The notes: generated from the letters alone by a model not told the origin. Positions 8,185 through 17,740 are shown, counted from the first letter of the stretch. The stretch: 64,000 nucleotides of DNA from Gammaproteobacteria bacterium (GCA_021323735.1 JAJPKM010000045.1:1-64000), one strand, 5' to 3'. Translations and numbers: made by a program.

Positions 8185-8291
8185 CAGAGGAGCGCCGGGC
8201 ATCACGAAGACGGAATTGGACGGGTATTTTTGTTTAGGCCTCCCCAGTCGGAAATGCTTACGTTGCTCATGAATTGAACAGGCTGGGAGGG

Positions 8292-8342
8292 CTTGAGGCG
8301 TCACGGACGGGCCGCAGTGGCGGCGCTGGGGTGCGCTACTGA
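8292..8342 (+). pseudogene. remnant of a DUF4401-type gene 3' end
   Basis: In the frame ending at the TGA at 8340-8342 the codons read a Gly/Arg-rich tail [11 protein letters not shown]. The intact gene 2 kb downstream ends TGGGGGADGTY. DNA alignment of the two tails is about two-thirds identical and continues without a break into the amidohydrolase-tail copy. It therefore looks like a decayed second copy of the same gene junction. Confidence 0.5.
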
Positions 8343-8383
8343 GGCGTCCCGGGCGGCGGGGTGAACGGCTGGATGCCCGCATT
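8336..8383 (-). pseudogene. remnant of the amidohydrolase 3' end
   Basis: The minus strand reads [15 protein letters not shown] and a TAG stop. The intact amidohydrolase gene 2 kb to the right ends [16 protein letters not shown] and TAG. A core of 27 bp (starting GGGCGGCGGGGTGAACGG) is identical and 12 bp around the stop are also identical, with one 3-base gap between. Nothing upstream on this strand continues the amidohydrolase, so this is a fragment. Confidence 0.75.
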
Positions 8384-8421
8384 GCGGCTTCTAGGGACGC
8401 GCGGGCAACTATGCAGGCAGG

Positions 8422-8427
8422 TATGAT
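8422..8427 (+). promoter_or_regulatory. -10 hexamer 7 bp before the DUF2157 gene
   Basis: TATGAT (5 of 6 matches) precedes the ATG at 8435 by 7 bases with no ribosome site between. It favours that ATG over the in-frame ATGs at 8411 and 8423-8426, which lie in or before the hexamer. Confidence 0.45.
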
Positions 8428-8434
8428 GGATTCG

Positions 8435-9379
8435 ATGCATTCGCTCGAAATTGAGTGTCGGGAGCTCGCGGCAGCAGGCCTGGTCACCGAGTCCGACGCG
8501 GCTCGGGTCGGGGCGCTGGAGCGCGGCGCGATCTTCTCGGTGTTCGAGGAACTGCGTTTCGCCCTGTATGCCGCGGTCGCGGCGATCACCGCGGGCATTG
8601 GCCTGCTGGTCAAAGAGAACCTTGATCGTATCGGTCCGATCACCCTGATCGTGGTCCTCGGATTGGCGTCGTTCGGTTGTTATGCCACGGTATTGCGCGC
8701 CAAATGGCAGGATAAGGAACGATCGCTCGGCGGCGATTACCTGCTGCTGCTCGGCGCGCTGATTCTCAGCGCCGATGTGGGATATATCGAATCTCAATTT
8801 CATTGGTTGGGCACCGAGTGGCAGTGGTACCTGTTGATCCTGGCGGCATTTCATGGGGTAAGCGCTTATGGTCTGGACTCGCGCCTCGTGCTTTGCGCCG
8901 CGATTGCGGCGCTTGCGGCGTGGTTCGGGATCGAAGGCCAGGTTGCAACCATGTTCAGCGCCGCGGCGGCCGGCATCAGATTGGGATCTCATGCCACCGT
9001 ATGCGCCGCCACCTTGCTCACTTGGCGCGCGGCCAACCGCCGCCTCGGCGGATCGGCAGGCTTTGAGTCCGTGTTCGATAATTTCGCCGCCAATATCGGT
9101 TTCTGGGGTGCACTCGCGCTGTGCCTCACGCCGGGCGCCCGGCTCCTGGGCTTGGGACTGCTGGCGGCCCTCGCGGGGGCCTCGATCTTCAAGGCGCTGC
9201 GCAGCGGGGAGGAGATATTCGCGGTGTACGGCGCGGCTTATACCGCGCTGACGCTCTGTTGCCTGGAAGCGCAGGTGGTCCACTACGGGCTCGGCCTGCT
9301 GCTCTTGGAGCTCACTACCGTGGTCGCTGGAGCGCTGTTGCTGTGGCGCTTCCATGGTCACGTGACGGCGCGCGCATGA
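8435..9379 (+). CDS. DUF2157 multi-span membrane protein
   Basis: A 314-residue inner-membrane protein. After a soluble N-terminal segment of about 45 residues with the DUF2157-like opening [15 protein letters not shown], at least eight hydrophobic segments follow (for example [18 protein letters not shown] and [16 protein letters not shown]). No enzymatic motif is visible. DUF2157 proteins are of unknown function and are typically encoded next to a DUF4401 protein, as here: the next gene starts within its stop codon. The pair is flanked on both sides by copies of the same gene-junction sequence. Confidence 0.85.
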   Translation: MHSLEIECRELAAAGLVTESDAARVGALERGAIFSVFEELRFALYAAVAAITAGIGLLVKENLDRIGPITLIVVLGLASFGCYATVLRAKWQDKERSLGGDYLLLLGALILSADVGYIESQFHWLGTEWQWYLLILAAFHGVSAYGLDSRLVLCAAIAALAAWFGIEGQVATMFSAAAAGIRLGSHATVCAATLLTWRAANRRLGGSAGFESVFDNFAANIGFWGALALCLTPGARLLGLGLLAALAGASIFKALRSGEEIFAVYGAAYTALTLCCLEAQVVHYGLGLLLLELTTVVAGALLLWRFHGHVTARA

Positions 9380-10431
9380 TCGAATTGCGCCCCACGCCGC
9401 AGCAGGAGCGCTGGTTGGCTGCTGCTGTCCAGCTCAAGGTGCGCAATCATCCCTGGATTGCGCAGCGCAGCGGCGGTTGGAGCTCGCCTTCATACATCGC
9501 GCGCTGTGCATTCTTCGTGCTCGGTTTGGCTGCATGCGGTCTTTCGGCCGCGGCTTTCGAGATCGTTTTGAAACCCTGGGCTTTGTTCGGCGCCGGCGTG
9601 ACTTTACTGGTCGTCGCGGAGTGGTTGATCTTGCGCAAGCATTTGTTCCACGCGGGTGTGGAGGAGGCGCTCTGGACCGGCGGGTTGTTGATGGTTGCCA
9701 TCCACTTCGTGCCATCCAACAGGGAGTTGGGCTTGGCGCTGGCCGTGGCATTGGTACTGGCTCTCGCGGCCATGCGACTGCTCAATGCGTTTTTATTGAC
9801 GCTGGCATTGGCGGCCGCCTCTGTCGCCATCGATCTGGCGGGCGGCCACCGCTTGGTAGGCGAATCCCATGTTGCCATTGCCTCCGGCGTGTTTTGCTAT
9901 GCAGCCGGCGCGACTGCCCTATTGCTCGCGCGGATGGAATTCCTCCGGCCGTCCCATGACCATATGCTGGCCTGGCCGATGGTCATCATGCCGCTGTGCG
10001 GATTTCTCTGGCTGGCCGCGCAGCTCTCACCGGCCATTCGAATCGCAACCGGCTTGGCGAGCGGCATCTATGCGCTGACGGCGCTCATCCTCGGGATTCG
10101 GCGGCGAAGCCACGCCCCCCTGCTGGCTTGCATGGCGTCACTCGGATGCATCGCCTATCAACTGCGGGACCTGACTCCACTGCCGTTGAAACTGAAATTA
10201 ATCCTGTGGGGAAGCGTTGCGCTGCTGGCGGCTCTGGGATTGGATCGCTACTTGCGCACGGCGCGCCGCGGCATTACCTCGCGCCAAATCGGCGGGGGCA
10301 GCAACGCTTTGGACCTCCTGCAAATATACGCCGCGGCCGCGCTGTCGCCGCGCTCCTCCCCGCACGTGGCGGAGCAATTCAAAGGAGGCGGCGGCACGGG
10401 CGGCGGGGGCGGCGCGGATGGAACCTACTGA
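9376..10431 (+). CDS. DUF4401-like membrane protein with glycine-rich tail
   Basis: The 351-residue product has a short cytoplasmic N-terminus, about eight to ten hydrophobic segments between residues 45 and 300, and a C-terminal tail of almost pure glycine ending GGGGGADGTY. Such Gly-rich ends resemble those of TPM-domain membrane proteins and may be a flexible anchor. Function is unknown. The ATG overlaps the DUF2157 stop, so the two are probably partners in one complex. Its stop codon overlaps the stop of the convergent amidohydrolase by 7 bp. Confidence 0.82.
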   Translation: MIELRPTPQQERWLAAAVQLKVRNHPWIAQRSGGWSSPSYIARCAFFVLGLAACGLSAAAFEIVLKPWALFGAGVTLLVVAEWLILRKHLFHAGVEEALWTGGLLMVAIHFVPSNRELGLALAVALVLALAAMRLLNAFLLTLALAAASVAIDLAGGHRLVGESHVAIASGVFCYAAGATALLLARMEFLRPSHDHMLAWPMVIMPLCGFLWLAAQLSPAIRIATGLASGIYALTALILGIRRRSHAPLLACMASLGCIAYQLRDLTPLPLKLKLILWGSVALLAALGLDRYLRTARRGITSRQIGGGSNALDLLQIYAAAALSPRSSPHVAEQFKGGGGTGGGGGADGTY

Positions 10432-12482
10432 GGCGTGACCTTGGGCGGCGGGGTGAACGGCTGGATGCCGAATTTCGGATACACCTCGCTGGGGTAATAA
10501 AAAATGCCGTCCTTGACGACCATGCTGATGGTTTTGATGGCCTTGAGATTCTTGATCGGATCGCCGGGGATCAGGAAGAAGTCGGCCAGTTTGCCCTTCT
10601 CGATCGAGCCCATGCGCTGGTCCTGGCCCACGTAGTGCGCCGAGTCGAAGGTGGCGCGCTTCAAGATTTCGGCCGGCGTCATGCCCGCCAGTTGATACAG
10701 CTCCAGTTCCCGGTGGTAGGTGAAAGAGCCGCCGGTGTCGGTGCCGAAGACGATGAAGATGCCGCGGTCGTGCAGCATGCGTACCACGGCGACCAGCTTG
10801 TCGAAGGCCTGGCGGTAGGCTTGGTCATCTCCCGGAGCGGAAGTGTCCGCGAGGGCCTTCATCGCATCGCGGCGCCAGCCGATCGGCATGTGATCGATGT
10901 AGTCGACGGCGCCGGGCGGCACCTGGCCGTCGCGACGCTGCGTCAATTGTTCATGAATCCCTAAAGTGGGATCGATGGCGATCTTGCGCTCGACCATCAG
11001 CTCGACGGTGTGCTGTACCTTGGGACTTTGTAGGTCGAGGCCCGGTAGGCGCTTCAAGGCAGTGAGCCGGAACAGCGTACGCGTGTCTTCGCCGGGCTGG
11101 ATCACCCAGCCGAGAGAGAACTGATTGATATGGGTGATCTCATCGTAGCCCGCCAGGATCATGGCATCGGCATTGGAAAACGCGGGGATGTGCCCGGCCA
11201 GCCGCATCCCTAGGAGATGTGCCTCCTTGGCCATGGCAGGAACCCAGGCCGGATTCATACTGTTGTAGCTCTTGATCTGCCAGTAGTTGCGGGCGCCATA
11301 CCAACGCACGGCCTCGACGGCTTTCTCCTCGCTGTCGACCAGGATGCCGTTGTTGGCGCTGAAGGGACTCTTGCCCTCGATGAAGCCGGAGCGGATCACA
11401 TGCGGGCCGCCGATGACGCCGCTGTCGATCTGATCGACCAGCCGGTCGAGCACGGCATTGTCGTTGCCCATGTCCCTGACCGTGGTGATGCCGGCGGCCA
11501 CATCGAGCAGCGCCTCGCTTTGGCCCAGGTGCGAGTGCATTTCGTACAAGCCCGCGATCAAGGTGCCGCCGGCTCCATCGATGCTCGTCTCGCCCGGCGT
11601 TGCGGGGCTGTCGAGCGGTTCCACCGCGGCGATGACTTTGCCCTGGACCAGCACCGCCACGGGTTGCGTCAGCGCGGAGGTTTTAGGGTCGAACAATCTG
11701 ACGTTGCGAATGCGAATCGGGCCGGGGTAGCGATGCGCGACCTCGTGCTCGATATTGACGAAACGCTGGCTCTCCCAGGCCGCGGCCAAGTCGCGCAGGC
11801 GCTTTTGCTCGCCTTCGTAGCCGGCGCGCACCAACACCGATCTGGAATCGACGTCGGCAAACAGATTGTTTTCGGCATCCAGCAGAACGATTTCAGGTTC
11901 CAGATTGATGCCGATCAGATCGTAGCGAGTGACTTGCAGCGGGCCTGCATCACCCTTCACGTTGAGCGTTTCGCCCTTCTCCAGGCGAAGCGCACCACCG
12001 GGCAGCGCCGGCAATTGCCTGTCCGCGGTCTTGAGCAGTGCGCGCGCGTAGATGCCGTTCGCCCAGGGGCTCGCGCTTTGCGCCAAATAGAGGGTGGGCA
12101 CATGGATGGTCGAGTGGCCTTGGCCCGTGGAGTCCACCCAGTCGCCGCGCGCGCCCTTGCGGATGAAGTGCTCGGCTACCTTGCTGCCGAACGTCGTCGT
12201 CCCCTTGACCGTCCATTCGGTGGGCAGTCCGGCCGCATCCAGGTTGATCGTCTCCGCGATGGTCGGACCGCGGCCATTGTTCTTGACGTCGAAATCGATG
12301 GTGGTCTGATTACCCTTGGTCTCGGCGATCAGATGGCCGACATTCTTGTCGCCGGTGATGAAGACATAGGTAAGGGTATCTGCCAGCGCCAGGGAGGGCA
12401 GGCTGAACGACACCAGGGAGAGCAGGCTGAATAATGCTAGGGAGGGCAGGCTGAACGACGAGGTGAGCACGATTTTTTTCAT
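10425..12482 (-). CDS. secreted amidohydrolase-superfamily metal hydrolase
   Basis: The 685-residue protein has a signal peptide (cleavage near LALA-DT), a beta-rich N-terminal half of about 270 residues without recognised domain, and a C-terminal amidohydrolase barrel. Metal-site residues visible are His316-x-His318 (YEMHSH), histidines in LAGHIPAF and ITHINQF, and Asp582 in FGTDTGG. The substrate is not evident; imidazolonepropionase-like and prolidase-like amidohydrolases share these motifs. The signal peptide contains a threefold 8-codon tandem repeat. The 3' end has a partial copy 2 kb to the left. Confidence 0.82.
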   Translation of the reverse strand: MKKIVLTSSFSLPSLALFSLLSLVSFSLPSLALADTLTYVFITGDKNVGHLIAETKGNQTTIDFDVKNNGRGPTIAETINLDAAGLPTEWTVKGTTTFGSKVAEHFIRKGARGDWVDSTGQGHSTIHVPTLYLAQSASPWANGIYARALLKTADRQLPALPGGALRLEKGETLNVKGDAGPLQVTRYDLIGINLEPEIVLLDAENNLFADVDSRSVLVRAGYEGEQKRLRDLAAAWESQRFVNIEHEVAHRYPGPIRIRNVRLFDPKTSALTQPVAVLVQGKVIAAVEPLDSPATPGETSIDGAGGTLIAGLYEMHSHLGQSEALLDVAAGITTVRDMGNDNAVLDRLVDQIDSGVIGGPHVIRSGFIEGKSPFSANNGILVDSEEKAVEAVRWYGARNYWQIKSYNSMNPAWVPAMAKEAHLLGMRLAGHIPAFSNADAMILAGYDEITHINQFSLGWVIQPGEDTRTLFRLTALKRLPGLDLQSPKVQHTVELMVERKIAIDPTLGIHEQLTQRRDGQVPPGAVDYIDHMPIGWRRDAMKALADTSAPGDDQAYRQAFDKLVAVVRMLHDRGIFIVFGTDTGGSFTYHRELELYQLAGMTPAEILKRATFDSAHYVGQDQRMGSIEKGKLADFFLIPGDPIKNLKAIKTISMVVKDGIFYYPSEVYPKFGIQPFTPPPKVTPQ
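12390..12461 (-). repeat. three tandem 24-bp units coding the amidohydrolase signal peptide
   Basis: Three consecutive 24-bp units of the type CAGGGAGGGCAGGCTGAACG (plus strand) encode SFSLPSL / ALFSLLSL / VSFSLPSL. Units 1 and 3 are nearly identical; unit 2 differs at several bases. The hydrophobic core of the signal peptide is therefore built by in-frame tandem duplication. Confidence 0.88.
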
Positions 12483-12579
12483 GGGATTTTTCTTTGGCTC
12501 GTGGGTGGTTGGGGTGAATGATGATTGCTGCGACCGCGGATTCTAAGCGCAAATGCGGCGCACCAATAACAAACGACGG

Positions 12580-12585
12580 CATAAT
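12580..12585 (+). promoter_or_regulatory. -10 hexamer 6 bp before the SUI1 gene
   Basis: CATAAT (5 of 6 matches) followed by GCAGCC and ATG. No Shine-Dalgarno sequence is present. The spacing predicts a leaderless message. Confidence 0.5.
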
Positions 12586-12591
12586 GCAGCC

Positions 12592-12939
12592 ATGGCGGCG
12601 AGAATTGTCTATTCAACCGGCGTAGGGAGCCTGTGCCCGAACTGCCGCAGGCCGGTGCGCGAATGTGTGTGCCCCAAGGGCGTTCCGGGTACGGCCAAAC
12701 CCGCGGCGGTACGCGTGGCGCGGGAGATCAAGGGCAGGGCGGGCAAGGGGGTTACCACCATCACCGGACTGCCGTTGTCGCTCTCCGATATCGAATCCCT
12801 GGCCACCCAGCTCAAGAAGCGCTGCGGTTCCGGCGGTACGGTGCGCGAGGGCGTCATTGAGATTCAGGGCGATCATCGCGACGTCATCGTCGCCGAGCTC
12901 ATCAAATTGGGTTGGGCGGCGAAGAAATCGGGAGGCTAG
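12592..12939 (+). CDS. yciH: SUI1/eIF1-family translation initiation factor (YciH type)
   Basis: The 115-residue protein has an N-terminal zinc-ribbon-like segment (CPNCRRPVRECVCP) and the SUI1 fold (about 35-112) with the basic loop REIKGRAGKGVTTITGL, then GSGGTVREGVIEIQGDH. YciH/SUI1 homologues in bacteria bind the small ribosomal subunit and affect start-codon selection, discriminating against non-canonical initiation. The ATG at this position gives the family N-terminus; 13 further codons upstream are possible but overlap the -10 element. Confidence 0.92.
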   Translation: MAARIVYSTGVGSLCPNCRRPVRECVCPKGVPGTAKPAAVRVAREIKGRAGKGVTTITGLPLSLSDIESLATQLKKRCGSGGTVREGVIEIQGDHRDVIVAELIKLGWAAKKSGG

Positions 12940-13057
12940 CCGGGCGATTGTGGCCCAGTAAGCCTACGATGCAGTCCGCCGCCAGCCGGCTTCCCCCGAC
13001 AGGCTTTGCGGCCAGCGTCGCGGTATCGAAGGTGCGAGATATATGAGGCCCTCGCGC

Positions 13058-13086
13058 TTCAATCCCTGGATGGTCTTCTGTATGAT
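13058..13086 (+). promoter_or_regulatory. promoter of the gcvTHP operon
   Basis: TTCAAT (3 of 6) and TATGAT (5 of 6) with a 17-bp spacer lie just before the glycine riboswitch. Transcription would start about 15 bases before the first aptamer. From 12940 to this point the roughly 120 bp after the SUI1 gene hold no gene that I can support. Confidence 0.5.
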
Positions 13087-13107
13087 CCCGCCCCACTCGC
13101 GATAAGA

Positions 13108-13280
13108 GCTGTCTGGAGAGAGTCCTTTCAATAGGGCCGCCGAAGGCGCAACCGCCCGGAAACGCTCAGGCACATGAACGGCAGACTCTCGCGATCTCTG
13201 GAGAGCGGTCGCAAAGCGATCCACCGAAGGGGAGCAGCGCTTCCAAGCGCGCAATCTCTCAGGTCTTACGGACAGAGGGG
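13108..13280 (+). promoter_or_regulatory. tandem glycine riboswitch
   Basis: Two consecutive glycine aptamers are readable. The first has GGAGAG, CGCCGAAGGCGCAA, AACGCTCAGGCAC and the closing GGCAGACTCTC. The second has CTGGAGAGCGG, CCACCGAAGGGGAGCAGCG, AATCTCTCAGGTC and GGACAGAGGGG. The order and the CCGAAGG and CTCAGG cores match the class. It lies directly upstream of gcvT, its usual target, and would switch the operon on when glycine is abundant. Confidence 0.95.
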
Positions 13281-13282
13281 CT

Positions 13283-13298
13283 AAGCACATGGGTGCTT
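13283..13298 (+). promoter_or_regulatory. hairpin after the riboswitch (possible expression platform)
   Basis: AAGCAC and GTGCTT form a perfect 6-bp stem around a 4-base loop three bases after the second aptamer. There is no U-run after it, so it is not a standard terminator. About 33 bases remain to the gcvT start, which has a GAGG ribosome site; control of translation is possible. Confidence 0.35.
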
Positions 13299-13331
13299 TG
13301 CGTCCCTGTATTCGTTCGCCGCGAGGTTGAG

Positions 13332-14441
13332 ATGGCCCTTAAGACTCCGCTCTACGACACACATGTAAAGCTTGGCGCGAAAATCGTCGACTTCGGCGGT
13401 TGGGACATGCCCCTGCACTACGGATCGCAGCTCGAAGAGCATCACGCCGTGCGTCGCGATGCCGGCGTATTCGATGTGTCGCATATGGCCATCGTGGACT
13501 TGACCGGCGGTCGGGTCCGGGAGTTTTTAAGATTGCTGCTGGCCAACGATGTCGGCCGCCTCAAAACCCCGGGCAAGGCGCTGTATTCCTGCATGCTGCT
13601 GCCCGGCGCCGGTGTCATCGATGATCTGATCGTCTATTTCATGTCCGATACCTGGTATCGCATGGTGGTGAACGCGGGAACGCGCGACAAGGATCTGGCG
13701 TGGATCCGCAAGCATGCCGCCGACTTCGACGTGACGACGGCCGAGCGCAAGGACTTGGCGATGATTGCAGTGCAGGGCCCCAATGCGCGGCACAAGACCG
13801 CGGCGCTGCTGTTGCCCCCGCAACAGCCGGGCGTGCTCGAGCTGAAACCCTTCTTCGGGGCCGCGTTCGGGTCGTGGTTCGTCGCTCGCACCGGCTACAC
13901 CGGCGAGGATGGATTTGAACTCATGATTCCCGCGGTGGAGGCCGCAGATGCCTGGACAAGGCTGCTCGCCCAAGGGGTGAGGCCGGCCGGGTTGGGTGCC
14001 AGGGATACGCTGCGGCTGGAAGCCGGCATGAACCTGTACGGCAACGACATGGACGAGAACTTCCATCCGCTGGAGTCGGGACTTGCCTGGACGGTGGCCT
14101 TCGAACCTGCCGATCGCGATTTCATCGGGCGCGGCGCTTTGGAGCGTGCGCGGCGCGAGGGCGGCCGCGAACTGGTCGGATTGCTGCTGGAGGAACGCGG
14201 GGTGCTGCGCAGCCATCAAAAGGTGCTGCTTGCGGGGAACGCCGGCAACGCGCCCGAGGGTGAGGGCGAAGTCACCAGCGGAACCTTTTCACCCACATTG
14301 AATCGTTCCATCGCGCTGGCGCGCGTGCCGAAAACTTCGCAGCCGACCGTGCAGGTGGAAATTCGCGGCAAACTGCACGCGGCGCGCATCGTGAAGCCGC
14401 CCTTCGTGCGGCATGGCAAGCCATTGATCGACATCAGCTAG
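13332..14441 (+). CDS. gcvT: glycine cleavage system T protein (aminomethyltransferase)
   Basis: GcvT transfers the methylene group from aminomethyl-lipoyl GcvH to THF and releases ammonia. The 369-residue product matches the family length (364 in E. coli). It opens [30 protein letters not shown] and has the folate-site region [21 protein letters not shown] and the C-terminal barrel with [12 protein letters not shown]. The ATG chosen follows a GAGG; upstream in-frame codons run into the riboswitch leader. Confidence 0.96.
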   Translation: MALKTPLYDTHVKLGAKIVDFGGWDMPLHYGSQLEEHHAVRRDAGVFDVSHMAIVDLTGGRVREFLRLLLANDVGRLKTPGKALYSCMLLPGAGVIDDLIVYFMSDTWYRMVVNAGTRDKDLAWIRKHAADFDVTTAERKDLAMIAVQGPNARHKTAALLLPPQQPGVLELKPFFGAAFGSWFVARTGYTGEDGFELMIPAVEAADAWTRLLAQGVRPAGLGARDTLRLEAGMNLYGNDMDENFHPLESGLAWTVAFEPADRDFIGRGALERARREGGRELVGLLLEERGVLRSHQKVLLAGNAGNAPEGEGEVTSGTFSPTLNRSIALARVPKTSQPTVQVEIRGKLHAARIVKPPFVRHGKPLIDIS

Positions 14442-14451
14442 GGGAAACAAC

Positions 14452-14862
14452 GTGAGCGACAAAGTACCGGGCGATTTGCGTTATACGAAGAGTCACGAGT
14501 GGGTGCGCCAAGTGCACGGCGGGGCGCCCAACGGCGCCATCGAGGTCGGCATCACCGACCATGCGCAGAGCGCGCTCGGCGACCTGGTGTTCGTGGAAGT
14601 ACCGGAGGTCGGCCGTGCCTTGAGCGCCGGCGAGGCGTGCGCGGTCGTCGAGTCGGTCAAGGCCGCCTCCGATGTTTATAGTCCGCTGGCCGGCAAGGTC
14701 GTGGCCCACAACGAGGCGCTGGCGGGCAAACCCGAATTGCTCAACGAAGACCCCTATGGCGCCGGGTGGCTGTTTCGTATCGAGGCGGGTGCTGCCGCCA
14801 ATATCTCATCGCTCATGACCGCCAGCGCCTACGAGACTTTCCTGGCCGAAGAATCCAAGTAG
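14452..14862 (+). CDS. gcvH: glycine cleavage system H protein
   Basis: The 136-residue lipoyl carrier shuttles the aminomethyl intermediate between P and T proteins. The lipoylation site is Lys70 in [14 protein letters not shown]; the N-terminus [11 protein letters not shown] is typical. It starts at GTG after AGGGGAAACAAC, 10 bases beyond the gcvT stop. LipA and LipB, which make the lipoyl group, are encoded about 35 kb away in this window. Confidence 0.96.
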   Translation: MSDKVPGDLRYTKSHEWVRQVHGGAPNGAIEVGITDHAQSALGDLVFVEVPEVGRALSAGEACAVVESVKAASDVYSPLAGKVVAHNEALAGKPELLNEDPYGAGWLFRIEAGAAANISSLMTASAYETFLAEESK

Positions 14863-14870
14863 GGGCTCAC

Positions 14871-16268
14871 ATGGCATTCATTCCCCATACGCCCGAAGAC
14901 ATCGCGCACATGCTGAATGTCATCGGCGTAAGTTCCATCGATGACCTGTTCGACGAGATTCCCGCCGATTTGCGCGCGGGCGTGCTCGACGTACCCGCGC
15001 CCCTGTCCGAAATGCTGGTTGGGCGGCTCATGGCCGATCGCGCGGCGCTCGACGGGCGGCCGCTGAATTTCATCGGCGCCGGCGCTTATGAACATCACAT
15101 TCCCGCGCCGGTATGGGCTATTGCGACCCGCGGCGAGTTCTATTCCGCCTATACGCCATACCAGGCCGAGGCGAGCCAGGGCACGCTGCAGCTGATCTAC
15201 GAATACCAATCCATGATGTGCGCGCTCACCGGCATGGAGGTATCGAATGCTTCGCTGTACGACGGCGCTTCGGCGCTCGCCGAAGCCTGCCTGATGGCGG
15301 TGCGTTCGAATCGCCACTCGAAATCGCGGCGGATACTGGTGCCGCGAACGGTGAATCCTACGTACACTCGAGTCGCGCAGACCATCGCCGGCAACCAGGA
15401 CATCAGCTTCGTCCCGGTGGATTTCGACCGGTCCGCCGGGCGCTTAGGGGTAGAGGCGCTGGAAGCGCATGCCGGCCAGGACTTCACGGCCCTGGTCGTG
15501 CAGCAGCCGAATTTTTTCGGCAGCATGGAAGAGGTGGATGCACTGACCGATTGGGCGCACCGGAACAACATCCTGGTGATCGCGGTCGTGAACCCAACCT
15601 CGTTGGCGCTGCTCAAACCCCCCGCGGCTTGGGGAGCCGATGGCGTATCAGGCGCGGACATCGTCTGCGGTGAGGGCCAAGCGCTCGGCGTGCCTCTGGC
15701 CTCGGGCGGTCCCTATTTCGGGTTCATGGCGACGCGCATGCAGTACGTGCGCCAAATGCCCGGGCGAATCGTCGGACGCACCGTGGATGTGGAAGGGCGG
15801 CCGGGCTTCAGCTTGACTTTGCAGGCGCGTGAACAGCACATCCGCCGCAGCAAGGCGACGTCGAATATCTGTACGAATCAGGGATTGATGGTGACGGCCG
15901 CGACGATTTACATGAGTTTGCTCGGGCCTCGAGGTCTGGCTGCCGTGGCACAGGCCAGCATGCAGCGCACCGCAGATTTGGTCGCGGCACTAACCCAAGT
16001 CGCGGGCGTGAAGAAAGCCTTCACCGCACCGCACTTTCACGAGGCCGTGTTGTTGCTGGATCGCCCCCCGGCGGAGATTCTTGCGGCGCTGTCTCAGCGC
16101 GGCATCCTCGGCGGATTGGATTTGAGCGAGCGCTATCCGGAATTGGGTCATGCCCTGGTGGTGTGCGCGACCGAGACCAAACTCGACGCCGATATCGAAG
16201 CGTACCGGGCGGCATTGGCCGATGCGATGGGCGACGCGCGCGATCACGCGAAGAGGAATCGTTCATGA
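14871..16268 (+). CDS. gcvPA: glycine dehydrogenase (decarboxylating) subunit 1
   Basis: The 465-residue N-terminal half of the split P protein. The start [19 protein letters not shown] follows AGGGG by a short gap. Family segments include [33 protein letters not shown] and ARGE-like [25 protein letters not shown]. The subunit has the aminotransferase fold but the PLP lysine is in the partner. It overlaps gcvPB by 4 bp, so the two are made together. Confidence 0.95.
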   Translation: MAFIPHTPEDIAHMLNVIGVSSIDDLFDEIPADLRAGVLDVPAPLSEMLVGRLMADRAALDGRPLNFIGAGAYEHHIPAPVWAIATRGEFYSAYTPYQAEASQGTLQLIYEYQSMMCALTGMEVSNASLYDGASALAEACLMAVRSNRHSKSRRILVPRTVNPTYTRVAQTIAGNQDISFVPVDFDRSAGRLGVEALEAHAGQDFTALVVQQPNFFGSMEEVDALTDWAHRNNILVIAVVNPTSLALLKPPAAWGADGVSGADIVCGEGQALGVPLASGGPYFGFMATRMQYVRQMPGRIVGRTVDVEGRPGFSLTLQAREQHIRRSKATSNICTNQGLMVTAATIYMSLLGPRGLAAVAQASMQRTADLVAALTQVAGVKKAFTAPHFHEAVLLLDRPPAEILAALSQRGILGGLDLSERYPELGHALVVCATETKLDADIEAYRAALADAMGDARDHAKRNRS

Positions 16269-17740
16269 CTGAACTCAAAATGCGCGAGCCATTGATATTC
16301 GAGTTGAGCAAGGCCGGGCGAGGTGCCCCCACGCAGTTCCCGCCGCTCGAGCGAAGCGCCGTGCAAGTCCCCGCGCACCTGCGCCGTAGCGCACCGCCTA
16401 CGCTGCCCGAGGTATCGGAATTGCAGGTGGTACGCCACTACACGCGCCTGTCGCAGATGAATTTCTCCATCGATACGCACTTCTATCCGTTGGGTTCGTG
16501 CACCATGAAGTACAACCCGAAGGCGTGCAACACCTACGCCATGCTGCCGGAGTTCTTGGGCCGCCATCCCTTGGGGCCGGAACCGCAGGGGTTTCTGGCC
16601 TGCATGTACGAATTACAGGAGATGTTGCAGGAGATCACGGGGATGACGGCGGTGAGCCTCACCCCGATGGCCGGCGCCCAAGGGGAGTTTGCCGGGGTCG
16701 CGATGATTCGTGCCTACCATCGTGCCCGCCATGATGCGGCGCGTACCGAAATTATCGTTCCGCAGGCGGCACATGGCACCAATCCGGCCACGGCCACCAT
16801 GTGCGGATTCATCGTCAAGGAAATCCCCTGCGATGCCAACGGCGATGTGGACATCGAGGCGCTGCAAGCGGCGGTGAGCCCGGCAACGGCCGGCATCATG
16901 CTCACCAATCCTTCCACGCTGGGTGTGTTCGAACGCAAGATCGTGCAGATCGCCCGCATCGTTCATGAGGCCGGCGGCCTGCTCTACTATGACGGCGCAA
17001 ACCTCAACGCCATTCTCGGCAAGGTACGTCCCGGCGACATGGGATTCGATGTCATCCACATGAATCTGCACAAGACCTTCTCCACGCCGCACGGCGGCGG
17101 GGGGCCGGGATCCGGCGCGGTGGGCGTGAGCGCCCGCCTGAAGCCGTTCTTGCCGCTTCCCATCGTGGGCAAGGACGGTGCGCGCTATCGTTGGCTGACC
17201 GAACGGGATCTACCGCAGTCCATCGGGCGCCTATCCGGCTTCATGGGCAATGCCGGCGTCAATTTGCGCGCCTATATCTACATGCGGCTGCTGGGCCGCG
17301 AGGGCATGGTGCGAGTCGCGGAATTTGCCGCGCTGAACGCCAACTACCTCATGAAGCGGCTGCAGGGTTTGGGGTTCGAAGCGGCCTATCCGCAGCGGCG
17401 CGCCAGCCATGAATTTATCATCACTCTGAAGCAGGAAAACAAGGCCTACCATGTGTCGGCCATGGATGTGGCGAAGCGCTTGCTGGACTATGGCTTTCAC
17501 GCGCCCACCACGTATTTCCCCTTGTTGGTTCCCGAGTGCCTGCTGATCGAGCCCACGGAGACCGAGGCCAAGGAGGACCTGGATCGGTTTTGCGATGCCA
17601 TGGCCTCGATTCGCGAGGAAATGCGCCATGATCCTGAGAAACTCACGTCTGCCCCGCATACAATGCCCGTTCGACGATTGGACGATGTGCGTGCGGCCAA
17701 GCAGCTGGATTTGATTTGGAATGCAACGGCCGGCGGATAG
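16265..17740 (+). CDS. gcvPB: glycine dehydrogenase (decarboxylating) subunit 2
   Basis: The 491-residue catalytic half of the split P protein decarboxylates glycine with PLP. The PLP lysine is Lys270 in [18 protein letters not shown]. Other family marks are [26 protein letters not shown] and [13 protein letters not shown]. The ATG overlaps the gcvPA stop. The order T-H-PA-PB under a glycine riboswitch makes this a complete glycine-inducible system apart from the shared L protein. Confidence 0.96.
   Translation: MTELKMREPLIFELSKAGRGAPTQFPPLERSAVQVPAHLRRSAPPTLPEVSELQVVRHYTRLSQMNFSIDTHFYPLGSCTMKYNPKACNTYAMLPEFLGRHPLGPEPQGFLACMYELQEMLQEITGMTAVSLTPMAGAQGEFAGVAMIRAYHRARHDAARTEIIVPQAAHGTNPATATMCGFIVKEIPCDANGDVDIEALQAAVSPATAGIMLTNPSTLGVFERKIVQIARIVHEAGGLLYYDGANLNAILGKVRPGDMGFDVIHMNLHKTFSTPHGGGGPGSGAVGVSARLKPFLPLPIVGKDGARYRWLTERDLPQSIGRLSGFMGNAGVNLRAYIYMRLLGREGMVRVAEFAALNANYLMKRLQGLGFEAAYPQRRASHEFIITLKQENKAYHVSAMDVAKRLLDYGFHAPTTYFPLLVPECLLIEPTETEAKEDLDRFCDAMASIREEMRHDPEKLTSAPHTMPVRRLDDVRAAKQLDLIWNATAGG

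Noticed and set aside
8336-9361. 341-codon leftward frame opposite DUF2157
   Set aside because: Its last 15 codons are the real amidohydrolase-tail remnant, but the rest is antisense to a membrane protein gene and has no membrane or domain character. Only the remnant is kept.
11217-12434. 405-codon open frame opposite the amidohydrolase
   Set aside because: The amidohydrolase strand has a signal peptide and metal motifs; this frame has none.
12964-13290. 108-codon leftward frame across the gcv leader
   Set aside because: Most of it is antisense to the glycine riboswitch. The part beyond (12964-13110) resembles nothing I know.
13283-13298. Rho-independent terminator in the riboswitch leader
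   Set aside because: Stem is present but no run of T follows, so intrinsic termination is not supported.
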